A stretch of DNA of 64,000 nucleotides from Gonatopus flavifemur (Eukaryota; Arthropoda; Insecta; Hymenoptera; Dryinidae). The stretch lies in contig JAFFJZ010000001.1 in the NCBI GenBank assembly GCA_018340375.1, forward strand, positions 16,820,001-16,884,000, written 5' to 3'. Below the pieces are notes generated by a model. That model had not been told where the DNA came from and made no database searches. It saw nothing but the letters and a program-made list of their open reading frames with translations. Below, in pieces: positions 13,501 to 28,500 of this stretch. The first letter of the stretch is position 1. Each line of letters starts with the position of its first letter. The position numbers and the translations under genes are program-made.

Positions 13501-16500
13501 CATTGCCGCAAACCTCAAGTGGATACTAGCGCCAGAGAGAAGATGAGAGCGCTCACGGGCACCTATGCGCCGCTAGTAAAAGTTCCACTGGCCTCCTGGC
13601 GGTTGGATCATGAAAGTAGACCCACAGCAATTTTATTTTTTAATAACCAAAAATTACGCATTTCTTTTGAATACTTTTCAACCCGTACTCAATCAAAATT
13701 TAATCACGTACCGATACTGAATGGATATGATTCTTTATCATCATGAATTGAAAAAGGAAAAAATGAGAGAGGGGGTCGGTGGGTCTGTTTCACGTGATCC
13801 ATTTACTAGCAATGAAACCCCGGCCGTGAGCGCTCTCATCTTCTCTCTGCTAGCGCATAGGTGGCTGCATCTGGTGACATTTTTTTCATTCGAAACTGAA
13901 CGCACAAAAAAAGTCTGAAATTTTCAGGGATGAATCTTCGAAGGTTTATCCAGGTCTGTACACTGCCGGATTTCTGAATTTCCAAAAAACGAACTTTTTT
14001 TATCCGCACCTGGATAAGTTTCACAGCCTTTCACTTTATTGATAAATCTTAGAGATGTGATGAACAAATATTAATCATGAAATATTGAGTAATTTATTTT
14101 TTGACTGAAACTATTTGAATAATCGTTTGAATGAATGTAGATGATCGTAAGTAGATAATTAGATATGATATAATTTATAAAACGGTTCATTTTATTCAAA
14201 TGTTAATAGAAGTTCAGGAGAGTTTATCAATAAAAAAAATTGGAGTTGATATATTTTTTTTTTTTTTCATGTGTATTTTGTATGCCAATATTAATATCCA
14301 CATACAAAATCTCGGGTTGTATTTGACGATTAAAGATTCAATAAACTCCAGTAATAGCGAACTGTAAAAAAGTTTTAATTTTATGAGATAGCATTTTGTA
14401 TTCTTGAATGTCTGGAAACATCAAACTCTTCCAGAAGTATTCATGAATTCATCAGTTCGGAAAGAAATCATGAGAAATTTTGTGCCTTTTCTTGAAAAAG
14501 GATTCCCTAGTGAAAAAATTTCATAGAACTTCATGTCAAGATTTGGCTCTATGCAAACACTGTAAAAAAATTTCACCGGAAAATTCCAGTACATGTACTG
14601 GAAGTCATTAACCTGTACATGTACCGGAAAATTTCAGCACATTTGTACTGCAAAAATTCAGTGCAAACGTTATGGAATTCCCGCATCAAAACTGGAAATT
14701 TTCTGAGCCTCGGTACTGGAATTTTTCAGTACACGAGCTGGACTTTTCCAGGACATGTACTGGAAAATTAATGCTGAAAATATCCATGAAAATTGAAAAA
14801 AAATTGCTCACGCAAAGTGATTTTGCAGGGTCCTTGTGTTCCAAGATGATTGAGAAACTTTTGATCGTTCATTTGGATGGACAGAAACTCATGTCTACCT
14901 AACAGGATTTGAACCCACACTTTTCTACCTGCCTACCAACTGAAACCTAAGACCTAACCGATGAGCTATAGCGCGACATGTTGGAAGGCCAGCTTGGGTT
15001 ACTACATATGCTTCATATCTAGAACACAAGAGGATAAGTCTTGGAAAAACCTCATATATCAATTTCATTGGCTACAATTACAATTATTATTCAAAATCTC
15101 AATCAGGAAATTTTTAATATAAAGACTTGAAATTTTTCCTGCCAGAAATGACGAAGTCCAATAGAAGTGGAAAATTTCAGTGCAACAGTGATTAAATTCC
15201 GTTGCATAGCAACTGGAAAATTCCATCACACGACCTGAAAATTGCAGTTCAAAACCTGTATAATTCAATTGCATAGTAACTGGAAAATTCCATCACAAAA
15301 CCTGAGAATTGCAGTTAAAAACCTGTATAATTCCAGTATACCAACGATTAGGTTTTTTTTTCTAAATTCCAAATTTTTTCTCAAGTCCTTTTTGAGGGAA
15401 TATTTTTTTTTGGTGCACAAGAACTATAAAATTGTAGTACGAGCCGGTAAAATTTTCGCGAAATCATGGCAAAATTTCAGTACATCATCTCAAACTTGAA
15501 AATTCCAGTACAATGACTGAATTTTCAGTTATGCTTGGTAAATTTTCAGTAACGTAACAACAAAATCTCTGTACATGTACTGGAATATCCATATTCCAGT
15601 ACTAGCACTGGAAATTTCCAGTCCAGTTGCACAGTAAATTTCCAGTTTTTTTTTACAGTGAATCATATAAAATTTCTATACAACTTCGACGAATAATTTT
15701 TTTCTCCATGACTTCCTATAGATTTTTCTATAGAAATTCCATACAGTTTGCATAGATAGAACCTCATCTTGGCATGGGATTCTATAAAATTTTTTCACCA
15801 GGGTTCTGCGTGTGCTATCTGGGTATACTTATTCCGCTGGTAGAAATTTTCGCTAGTGAATAATGAGGCACTTACGAGTTCATCTCTTCTACTCATGAGG
15901 CACTAGTGAAGAAAACTCACAAGGCCCTCACTAGAATGTAAGACTCCAACTAACTAGATTCCATTGATCAAAACTAGTGAAACAGGGATCATTATCTAAC
16001 GAGAAACTTATTAGAAACTAACATGGCACTCGTGAGGATAATTAGGGTGAAACTAAGAACTTATTATTGAATTTATAATCGATTCAGACATGTTCTTAGT
16101 TTGAACAAATTTGCTTCAACTCAGAGACTTTTTTCATTCGAGAATTTTGTTTTCTGGTAGTAACATTGTTTTCTTGCATCGAAATAACACTGTCTGGAGA
16201 GGATTCTATTCTCAGAATAAAGAGACATGTTTTCAATTTGATCAATTATTTTTTTTAGTGTACATGCATGAAACATTTTTTTACCAGTCATCCAGAAAAA
16301 TTAATTAATCCAAATATGAATTCAATAAATATTTGGCGAATCTAATGGATAATATTGATCTAATAAATGAGTCTGCTTATTCATGATTTTAGTTAATAAT
16401 GTATAAATCTAATCTTAGTAATGTTTGGATTAACCTTGCAAGAAATTCACAAGTTTTGTCCAAACATCACTAGTCAGATAAGATTTACAAGTGATTCATT

Positions 16501-19500
16501 AGTCGCTCACTAGTTTTATTTTAATAAGTTTTTTCCTGCGAATAACTCATGAGTCATGAGGAAGAACTTGTGATATGTCTACTCAGGTCGAGAGTTAAGG
16601 AAAATTTTGCACCGAGAAAACTACTTGGTCAAAACAACAAAACATTTTGCTTGATATGTGAACAACAAAAGCTTTTGTTCCTTCAACCAAATTTTTGTGC
16701 TTTCAACAAAATTATTTTGTGTCTAATACCAAATGTTTTGTTGCAACAACAAAAATTTGGTTAGCATGACTGAAGTTTTCGGTTGTTCACATTTCAACAA
16801 AACTTTTTTTTCGGTGTGAACATGGTCAGTGAAAGTCAGGAAGAGTCAGGGAAAATGACTCCCAAAATTTTGGAGGGATCCTGTTGCTCCAAAGTGATCT
16901 CATTTCGACATCAATTCACAAAGATGATGATTATACTTCGGATTAACTCATATGAATTCGCTAATACGAATTTTCGATACGCGGTTTAAAATGCATTCTT
17001 CAGCAAATACTTATTCACACATTAATGATCGCAATATCTCTCTATTTCAATGGTAAAATCAGTTTCACATTAACAATCACTTGTAATTATATACACACGA
17101 AGAAAACAGTGTAATTGCGCGTACCATATCATAGTAACTGGGACCACAATTGCATGAACAGTTACCTAAATCGTAGCAGTGGGTACTGCGGTGTGGTGCA
17201 CGCAACCATACTTCTTTCCCGTGCATTCCAAGAGAAAATTCCAGTGCATGTATTGGAAGTTATCAACCTGTTCATGTGCTAAAAAGTTTCATTATATTCA
17301 TAGAAATGTTAGGAAAAGAAATCAAAGTGTCCGGTACATTAATTACCAAAATTCTTTACCGAATTCCAAAACAAAAACTAAAAACTTCAATATTTCATTC
17401 GAGGAAAATTTTGATTTTACATAAGAATTGAAAATGATGATATCATTAAATATCTCTTCGAGTCTTGAAAATATCAAATAGTATGAACATAATTTTGGAT
17501 CATCCCAGAAGTATGCTTTATTCAGAGAAATAACACCTTTTCTTCCATAAAAGTTCCTTATTCTGCCGTATACTTGTTTGATTTGTTTGACTTTCCATTT
17601 GATCATTAATGGAACCACGTGAAAAAAGTGCGAATAACAATCGATCGCCATGCTTTGCGATGAAAAACAACAAATTTTGAGGCGTGGATACGATAATTTT
17701 ACATCAGTTTTACGAATATATGTACGATACCGCTGCTACACGCTATGCGATTAAATAGCAGCACTCGAATTGCAATTAACAATCAGAATCAATCTCACCA
17801 AGGATTGTATATGATGTTAATCTTTCGAGACCTGGTTTGTTGAATGAAATGCAATAATTCACCTGAAACAGCAGACATTTATCTTGAATCCTTCACGTAT
17901 GATTGATAAATATGACAAAGAAAATGAACGTAAAAAACAAACACGCGATGGAAAATATAATTTTTCAAAAAGGCATTGAATTATGAGTAAACTGGAATAA
18001 AAATAATAATTCTTGATGTTTTTCAAGTGAGCAAGATTAAATATTTTATGGTTTATTTAGAATTTCATGGAGAGATAAAATGAGTATATTGGAATATATT
18101 TGAGATTTCATCAACTTATCCAGCTCAAATTTCTAATGACATTCCTTCTAATATTTCTGAAGTTTTCATTGTTTGCTAAAGCGAAGAAGAAAGGACGTCA
18201 CATTCTTTCACGTTCAACTGTACTTCATACACAGTTACTGATTCATTCTGTACAAAACTTGAAAAGAGTTATATGTTTTATTAATTTATTATTTTCTCAT
18301 CCATACTATTTCTGAAGTGTCCAAAAAACATACAAATAATTGAGGAAGAGTCGAAAGTATATCTTGGTTATTTATTTGAAAAAATCATTCATAAGCATTC
18401 AATAAATGAATGGGGAAATATTATGTTCAATTATTTAAATAAAAAGGCGCGGTATTGAAAAATTGATTCTCCCTCCGAATTTGTGAATTCCATACACAAA
18501 ATTTGGGATCAATTCACCTATAAATTTGTGTATTAAATTCACCATACATTTTATGAGAATTCAAATCAAATTTGTTATAAAGACCTTTTCGAGATGAGAT
18601 TGTGATTGAGCTTCAATAAAAATGTAAAATGTTGAAAACACATTGGTGAATTTTACACAGTGTGCAGCTCTTAAATATGAAACTTTGGTGGCTTATTGTG
18701 AATTTCTCCTACAGATGAACTAAAGTTAGGCTTAGAGTAATCCCTAAAGCAATATAAGACACATCAAATGCACTATAGCGGAAGCAATAGATTTTCAAAA
18801 TTATTTTTTATTTAATTATATGAACCTCTTATCGTTTAACGTGCTCCAAATAATAAATAATAAAACCGTTCTCAAGGATTAGGATATCAAGGAAATAATA
18901 TTGACTGAAATTTTAAATAATAATTTTTTCCATTCCACGTAAAACATTTAATAAATGTATCACCTGTATGACATCATCGGTTAAGTTTTACGTAACGGTT
19001 ACGCAAAAATTGAACATTCATGTGACCGGTAAATATTTTTCAGATCAAGTGTAAGATGAGATAATTTAATAATTTCTTGGATAATCATTTGAACCTACGA
19101 GGTCCTCTAAAATATTATATAAAATACCTTAGTTCAATTATTGATTTTTACACGTGCACGAGTATATCGGAATATTTACAGACGAAAGTATATTCAGCAT
19201 TGACATGGTAATTTATTATTTCATTGCAATAGTTGATAATATTCAAACGATAAGTTTAATAGTATCCTAGTTCTCATATTCAGATTATACTTTCTCGCAA
19301 AAAAAAATACATATTGACCTTCACATGACCAGTAGTTCAATTCAATCTCATCGTGGTTGTTTATTTGGTGACGGAAGAAAATCATTTGATTGCTCCTTAA
19401 GTTTCCTTACAGCGACAATTCACTGTTTTCTTTTGAATGAATTTTTCACTCCAAATATGAGAATGGATTCCTATCCGTACCTAAGATGGATTCTCAGACC

Positions 19501-22500
19501 TTTGAGAAATGAAATCCTCACTCCAAAAAATCGGATGAAATCTAGGTTGTCAATAATCGGTAACAATCACATTGTGATTATGTAACTGACTAACTGAATA
19601 ATTCTCTTCCAATATCTCACGTCACAATGACATTTAAATTCATTCAATCACAGCACAATCATCCTCCATTGGATTGATTTTCATTTCATTCGTACAATTG
19701 AAGGAGTAGTAGCATCAAAAAGTTGATCTCATAATCAGATTCTTACGCAACGTTTGAGGTGGCTTTGAAGAAAAGAAAAATCGATAATCTAAATTATTAA
19801 CAGCACAAATATTCCTTCGGTAATTTCTATATCATTGGATTTTCAGTTCTTCCGAAAAAGTAGGTTATTTTTTCCTGAAGATGCTTCTAGTTGACCCTAG
19901 ATTTTCTTGGTCGCTTCGTGTCTCGCTTGATAATATCTGCAATTATACATTCAGATAACAATACCTTCCTGAGATTACATTAGCTCGAGGTGAAGGATAG
20001 TCTCACTATCTTTTCTATTTTGGAATTTTAAATTTTCAGCTTTGAAAAAAAAATTCTATTCCCTAGTCTTGAAAAGTTTCAATTGCCTCGCTTATACATA
20101 AATTTGATACTGCATTATTTACCCTGTTATCTGATTTTTATACCCTGAACGATGGTTGAGAATTATTACCTATTGACTGTCTGTGATCAATACATGATTC
20201 TCACATGATGTGCACTGAGTGATATAAAATCTTCAACCAAGAAAACTTTTTCCAAAGGGAGAAAACATTTCCTCAGTTTGTAGTTATGTAGCGTGACGCG
20301 AAGAGAATTTTCTTGAGCCAAGTTCACATCTTCTTGAAATAAGACAAAACGTATTCCTTTAGAATACGAAAATATGTTCTTGGAAAATGCCAGTTTTGCT
20401 CTCAGTATACGTATAGTATAGTATAGTATACGTATAGTCTATGCATGAGACAAATATAAACAGTATATAATACAATATATATACACAGGGCGGAGAGAGA
20501 TTTCAGGATCTCTCTAACATTTTTAGAGCGAGATTTCATTCTTTGGCCAGCGAGAAGTGAGTTTTTAGAAATTTCGAGTAAAATTCCCATTATTTTAGAG
20601 TAATACCCCAAGGTATGAAGTTCGAAACCGACAGCCACTCCAATTCTAGAGTAAAGTTTTCATTCTAAAAGAGTAAAACGACTGGTAATCCCGCTGGGAG
20701 TGGACTGGCTCACTCCTTGACTCCTTTAACGCGTGATTTTTCACTCTTCCAGATTTAGAGAGGTCATGAGCTCTCTTGAAATTGAATATATCTGTATTAT
20801 GTTCACACTCAGAGATCGGCAAAACAAATGTTTATTTTCGATTTTTTTATGTTTTGGTAGTACATAATTAAGGGGGTAAACCACTCCAGAGGCAGAAAAA
20901 GAAGAGAATTCCGGATATGTTCTTCAACAGAATTGAAAACCATTTCGGAATTTGGTAGAAAGGTCTTTATTACATAACTGTTGAAGTGTGTTTTTTAAAT
21001 TTTTCTGAAAAAACTATAAACAGCAAAATGGCGCTCCCTTAGTGTTTTTCCCAGGACATCTTCGTTTTCGTGGTTGGACAAATGACTCCTGCAAATTTGA
21101 AGATACAATGATAAACCAAGAAAATTTCGATTTAAAATAACAAAAGTGGATAATCAATATTTTTTCTCGCGATCTTTGGTTGAAACCTATCTCAAATTGT
21201 TACTTAATACATTTAAAACTTGTATCAAAGTATCGCCAGATATAGAGTGTTGATTGAACCATTTGGCAAGTAATAAGTGATGTAATCTGAACTCGTTCAT
21301 TACTGTTGAAGTAATGGAAAATTCTTATTCCGTCATTATTCATCATTGAAGTAATGCAAAATATTCATAGATAATATCAACATTTTTTCCTGCATCATCA
21401 TCATCATGATCATCAAATATAAAATTTTCTCATTTGTGGATATTGGGTATGGATACGGTTCTCTGAACCTTTATAAACCTTCTATGAACGTTCCAGTAAC
21501 ACGTTGTGTTGGCTGGGCAACCAGTACATGAAGCTCAGAATTCCAGTATATTTGCAAACAAAATTTCAGCCCCTACATTCGAATTTTGCTGCAAAAATTG
21601 AAAGTTCACAGTAAAAAATTCATAAAATCTTCCAAGGCAAAGATCCAGAAAATCTGTATTCCTTTCACAATGCCGACTGGCTGGTTTATTATTAAATACA
21701 ACTTATTTGCTCTTGAAATGTGTATTACACTTCTTAATTTTCATTGAACTTTAATTGAGTATAATAAAAATCCACATGATAAGTACAATACGGTTCAAAA
21801 TAGAATTCATGGATGTGGATTGTATCATGTGAAAGAATGTTTCTCTTAATATAATTCACTGGCATCCTGCAAACAGAGCTTACATTCACAGCGAATCATT
21901 GCACCTGTATGCACAAAAAACATCTTAAATGCCGTAGTAGAGTCGAGTCGTGAAACGTGACTGACGACATGTTAGTTAGTTTGACGACTAATCCAACGAC
22001 AATGGCATACCTGGCACTGTTATAATTATTTATACCACATCATTCATTATATGAAAAAAATCATTGACGCATGATTTATTTTACATTCATGATTTGCTAA
22101 AAATCATTTTTCAAAACGAGGAATATCCCAAATGATTCAATTCTTCCGATTTAAAGGACATGGAGCATTAAAAAACGATTTTTGCTACGTAGTTTTTAGA
22201 TGATCAAGCAATAATTACAAATTTTAAATATAACAGCGATAAAGTTCACTGCTAGGATTTGGCTCTAAATATAAATCCAAAACTCAAAACACATTTCTAA
22301 ACATGAGGAAATAAGTTTAGAAATTTTTGACATTTGTAGGTTAATATGTTCATAATCGTTTGCATAATTTTAAGCAATCATTTGCAGTTCAAATTTCAAA
22401 TTCGAAACTCAATTTAAGTAATTTACTTCATCATTATGGATTTGTATTTATTGCCTAATTGATCAGAAAGTACGTAGCAAAATTTTGTCTATTCCTTGAA

Positions 22501-25500
22501 GGACTCCATGGTCCTTAATTATGCCAAATCAAATCATTTGAGTTGACGATGGGTTCATTGATTTTTTCAAAGCATATAAACACTCCTTCCATTAAATCTT
22601 AGTGAATTTTTTATGATGAATATAACATCCTAATCAGGTTTAGTTCACGTATATAATATTTTTTCGATCGTTTTCTTCATATATCCTTTCCCTTAGGGCA
22701 ATTCACATCATTTCTGACCAGAACAGTTCATTTTTCCTCCAAAGAAATTAGAGGGCAAAATGAAACGTTTTGGTCAGAATGAAGTGAATTTCTCTAAGGG
22801 TTGTTTACACATTCCGTACAATAAGGCCATTACTATGAATTCTCGACCAAATTGGGAAGATTTCCTCTACCTGAACATCGCGGTGAATCAAATGGCTCCC
22901 TTCGTGATTAGATATACTATAAATTCAGGTGTTTTTTTTCTATACAGAGTGTTTAAATCGCGTAATGACTTTTCAAACACTTGAAAGTGTGTGAATATAA
23001 ACAGAAAATGGATTATATGTTTTATTATAAAAAAACATTTAATCCGAATCATACGAATATTCACACACTTTTGAATCAGTGTACGGGAAAAAAGATTACT
23101 TGAAATAACTATTTACCTTGTAAGCGCATATCACTGTAAAAAGAAAGTCTTAATCTGTTTGCATCTTCATTTCGGACAATGCTTTTTCCATTGTGTCGGC
23201 GATTGTTTTTTCGGCTTAATTTGTTCGCATCATAGATTCAGCCATGAAATGAGCTGAATTTAAGACTTTCTTTTTACACTGATGGATCAACTTTTTTCAA
23301 TAAATCATTTCAAATTAGTTGAATCAATAAATTTGTTATGCTAACGAAGAGAAAATAGGTCCATATGTGCTTACAAGTTGAATAATTATTTCAACCAATC
23401 ATTCGTTTCTGTGTGAGTATACAATCTAAACACTCTGAGTGTATTAAAATGAAGCACTTCGATTTGCAATATACAGGAGCATATTTTGATTATTTGGACT
23501 GATCAAAATCGAATGAAATTTGGTGCGAATATTGTCTGATTTTTAATGTGATTTAATCAAATTTACCAAGGTTGCCATCGAACTATCCATTCAATCTCAC
23601 CAAATCTCATTGACAAATCATTAGATGGGATTTAATCCAACCTTTGCTCAGATTCAATAAGATTTGGCAAGATTCAAAGAATTTGTTCAACTAGGATGTA
23701 AGAACAATATCGACATTATTGACTTATTGTGACTTAAATGTTAAGTTACCCTTCACAAACCATCACAATTCTTTCCTGATGATCAATATAAACACATTGA
23801 TCAAAACTCTAAAAGTTGGGACATGTTTTAGAAAAAAATAAGTCGCGTGGGAGTGGGAGGAGGGGGCCAAGGGGTACAAGGGGTCGAAGAATCTACAGCC
23901 AGTGGTCAGTGGTGGAGGCAACAACATCCATCGTATCATCATCACCAACATCATCATCACCATCATCACCATCACCATCATCATCAGGGAGGTTATTACA
24001 CACAATCTCATACGCACAATCCTGTCAGTAGCATGCGACAATCTTATATGCAGGTTTGTCACATAAAAAATAATCATTTTCAAAATTTTCCTCATTTCAT
24101 TCTCATACTTCATACGATCATCATTCACATTTTTAAATATAAGATACAGAGTTTTGGTTGGAGAGGACAGAATCATGGAATTTCACTCCCAGTAGCTCAC
24201 TATTAGCGGAATATATTGGAAATCATAATGAATATTGTAGTGTTTTCATGTAGTTGAACAAGAAGTATCACAATTTTTACTCGGTTTTCCAGTATGGTTT
24301 GCCGGGGTTAGTAAATTACTATAGTGATTTTAAATATAATATTCTTTCGGTGTATCATTCCTTCCATGAATAGATTCTACAAATAAACGTCACATAAGAA
24401 AATTCGAATAATCAATCTGTTAATTTCATTCAATACAATCAAACATTTATCATTCCCCTACAATGGAAAATACGTGTTAAAACAACCAGTTCATTATTAT
24501 ATGAATGGTGAGATAGAATTACTAAGTGAGGAAAATAAACATTCCTGGTCTGATGAAAGGTTTGCCATGATAATCAACAGTCTTGCTGATATAATCAAGT
24601 TTCCCACTACTAATGAAACTTTCGGTTGATATAGATAATTTCTCTTGTTCTCTGGGTATCATTGTAGTACAACCACATCTTGCACAAGATACAAGAATTT
24701 TACATTGAATGCTTGCACTTTTCTCGTTTCTCGTTATTACATGGATATTAGAAAATTATTTTCAATGTTACTAGAATACTCAAAATTTCATGCTCACAAG
24801 ATTCTTCGTTAATAAATCACACGTTAATTATATTTGTCTTATCCAAAAATTAACAATCAGGGAGAAATTTAAGTGAGTAAATATGAACTTATCAACCACA
24901 GCTGTTCCACACGATATACTCAAATAACGTGGTTGCTTCAAAGTAGACAAAATTCATGAACATGTTATTTCAAATTTCACTGAATTCATTTGTATTCACT
25001 GCACGTTTTACATACATTTTCCACGCAATCTTATCAAAAACTACATCGAATCATAATTTGTACATTTTTATTGATACATTTGCATGGGCAGAATGCTTCA
25101 TCACTGTAGTGCACCCACAAGAAGAATTTTGATAGTTTTTTCTTTGATTTATTTGCTATGATGGAAAAATTCATTGCTGCCCCGGCAAATCTTTTTGTTG
25201 GGTCGACCAAGGCGAATCGGAACATTTTTTTTTTTCAACGAACCATAATGATCAAAAAGAGAGCATTTTCAGTGTGTCTGTGGATAAATTCGGATTGTAT
25301 ATATATCTTTAGGTTGAGATCTATGCAAAAAAAAAAAATTTTAATACATACAATATTCGATTCACCCCAAAATTGGGGGCGAAAAGGATCGTCGATGAAC
25401 ATGGAGCGTATATTGATGAAAAACGAACTTACACTTGCCGGCACATTTTTCATAAGACCATTCTTCACATCCACTGCACTGAATCCAATCTTCGTTGGGT

Positions 25501-28500
25501 GCATGTACGAATTTTTCAACGAAACAGGCGCCAGTACCTGTCTTTTGTTGTACCATGGTTGCATCTAATTCTCATAGAACTACAAAAAAATTCAAGATCC
25601 AAATCACCCCATATACAATTTGGGAGAAAATATTCATCTGCTCATGAAGAACATGTTAATATTGTCTGAACAATTCACTCATTTGATTCAATTCATCGCG
25701 AACTATGCATATGAATTAGACTGGAATGATTTTCAACGTATCTTGTCATTAAGAACACTCGAACATCAGGAGAAGCGGGTAAAATTTTGCGCCAACCTTG
25801 TTCCTAAATTCCTTGATAAATTCAAATTTAAAATCGATGATAATTGAGTACATTCGTGAGATGGAGAAATGAAATTACACAAAATTTTTGACAGTTAGAG
25901 GTCATTACTTTTAAAATCCTCTTATACTCGCCAGAAATCAGCAAAAGACTGAAACTTTATGTTTAGAGTCTAATCCTAGTCGTGGATTATATTATTATTC
26001 CCCAAAAATTTCCGTTGAACGCATAATTCATTGAAAAAGTTGGCGCAAAATTTGACTTACTTTTTTGGGTGCTTGAGCGCCCTTAAGAATTTCAAGAATC
26101 GCGATAGCGTTTTTATATCAGCAATGAAATATCTCTCTAGGCACGCGATGCTACGACTTGTATCATTGCCCAGGACTGAATGTTGCGCGTTATGGTCGTG
26201 TTATCTTTTTTTACCGGTAGGTGATGAGATTATGTGAGTAACTAACGCGTTGGAAGAGTGTAATTGACAATAAAAATAACCGAAAACAGCCAATATGCTT
26301 GTTTTGATTTAATTCACCCTGTGATCCGATTCGTCTCGATCTACCATACGTTTCACTTTTGAGGGCCATGGAGCATTAAAAAATGGACACAATTTTGCTA
26401 CGTAGTTTGTAAATAACCAAGCAATAATTACAACCCATACAGCACAAAAGTCTCCGCAAAGAGCTCCCGTTATGACAGTAAACATTAATTCATTATGAAT
26501 AGTTTGGATTCAAAATGAACTCTTGATGAATAACTTAATCTTCAGAAAGAATTCATATCACGAATTCATAAAGAACTATTCAGGCATTCAACATGTATGC
26601 ATTTTGAATTCATTGAGTTCATATTGAATTCATAAAGAACTATTCAGGCATTCAACATGTATGCATTTTGAATTCATTGAGTTCATATTGAATTCATTTT
26701 TACTGTCATAACGAGGACTGTTCAAGAAGTTCTTTCAGAAGTTTTTATGAATTCAAAATGATCATCTGTGCTGTCTGAGAAATCTTGAACACATAGCAAT
26801 AAAATTCACTGCTAGGATTTAGCTCTAAATATAAATCCAAAGCCATCCCAAAACACATCCCTAAACATGAGGGGAAAGTTGAAAAAATTATTGACATTTG
26901 TAGGTTAATATGTTTATACACTGAGAAAAAAAAGTCATGACCGTAATGAATATTTCTTCCGGCCAAGGAAATGAATTCATCCAATAGTGACAATGAAATC
27001 ATTTCATGGGACTTATCAATCTGAGTATTCATGCAAACAATGTATTCAAATCTGAAATTCTTGAGCCTGAAGAAACATTTCTTTGAATCAAATACCCCCT
27101 TTCTTCAGTAAAAATAAACCTACTCTGATTCAATTAATTATTTCTTCGGGGGAATGAAACCACTCAAACATTCAAAAAAGAAAGTTTTTGAATCAATTAG
27201 GAAAATTTTCAATCCATCGAAATAAATCATCAACTTCAACATGTTCTTTTTTGACTTCGTGAATTCCATCCTGATTCAATAAATGATGTTTCAGAAGTCA
27301 TTGAGTACAATATCAGATTTTTTCTGTAAAAAAAAATTATCACACTTGTAAAGCTTTCATAGTCCACTCTGGTGCTCCTTTAATCTGTTGTTAACCGGGA
27401 ATTCTGAGCACTTTGGATCAAATGAGTCTTCATTGATCGTTCAGTCATGCCGTCTGTTAGGCGAATAGTGCCTATCACTCCATGCGGGACCTGTAATTCA
27501 ATGCCATAATCTGAAAGAAATATTTATTTGGATGAAGTAATACTTACTAAGAAGACAGGGTGATCAATTCTTTATATACAAACCATACTGTCGAAAGAGA
27601 ACTTGTGAGAAAGTGACTACACCTTGCGAGAACCAACCGAAAGTCGTTTAAGTAACTAAAACGTAACGTGATTTCGAAAATCCATTTCTTTATCTTACTG
27701 AATTTTCTTTAGAATCAATTGCACATACTTTCGTATCGATGAATGAAATCATTTGAATATAAAAATCATTCTGTGGATTTGAAGAAATACAAAATCATGC
27801 TTACCAAATATTACTTTCATTCCAAGCAGTATAGTATTGATTCGAAAACGTTGTTATTAACAAATTTGTACACCTTGAATTGAAAATTCGAGCTTTTCCT
27901 ACAAAACGTGACGTAATAAAATTGAAGAAATAAGTTATTGAATTTTCAATCGTTTTTAAATGAAATTAGAATCATGCCTTGCACTTCGCGGTCTGACTAA
28001 TCCAAAGAATTAATCTTTGTGTCAATAAAATGTTTCTTGGATTGAAGGAAACTGAATTCAATAAAATAATATCTTTCATTTAACGAAAGAATTCATTATT
28101 TCTATTGAATCATCGTTGTTTGAAAGGACATGTATTCAGTTCAATGAGGGCCAGATTCAAAAAAATGTATTTCTTTGATGTAATGACTTTTTTTTCTCAG
28201 TGTAATCGTTTGCATAATTTTGAGCAATCATTCGCAGTTTGAATTCCATATTCAAAGCTCAATTTTAGCAATGTACTTTATCACTGCGGATTTAAAATTT
28301 GTATTTATTGTTTAGTTGATCAGGAAGTAGGGGAAAAGTGTCCAAAATGATCCCTCGTTATTACGACGATCCTACTAACGCTATCTATCCAAATTTTTCA
28401 CAAACTTGTTCTTCATGATGTCCTATAGCTGATTTTGTAACCTCCGCGATCATAAGTCAACATGGTATTATTCTAGAAAGTATAATACAAAATTACGACT

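Larger units (their letters stand above)
352..23831 (+). other. Intron 1 of the FBXL20-like gene (inferred), rich in MITEs
   Basis: The interval runs from the donor at 352 to the acceptor TTTTAG ending at 23831. I found no protein-coding exon in it. It is filled with AT-rich sequence, microsatellites and many small inverted-repeat transposons, listed separately. The existence of one single intron across it depends on exon 1 being correct. Confidence 0.45.

Noticed and set aside
23763..24176. 137-codon minus-strand frame with many Met residues
   Set aside because: It is the antisense of the CAT/CAC histidine tract; the sense frame joins the F-box exons with good splice sites.
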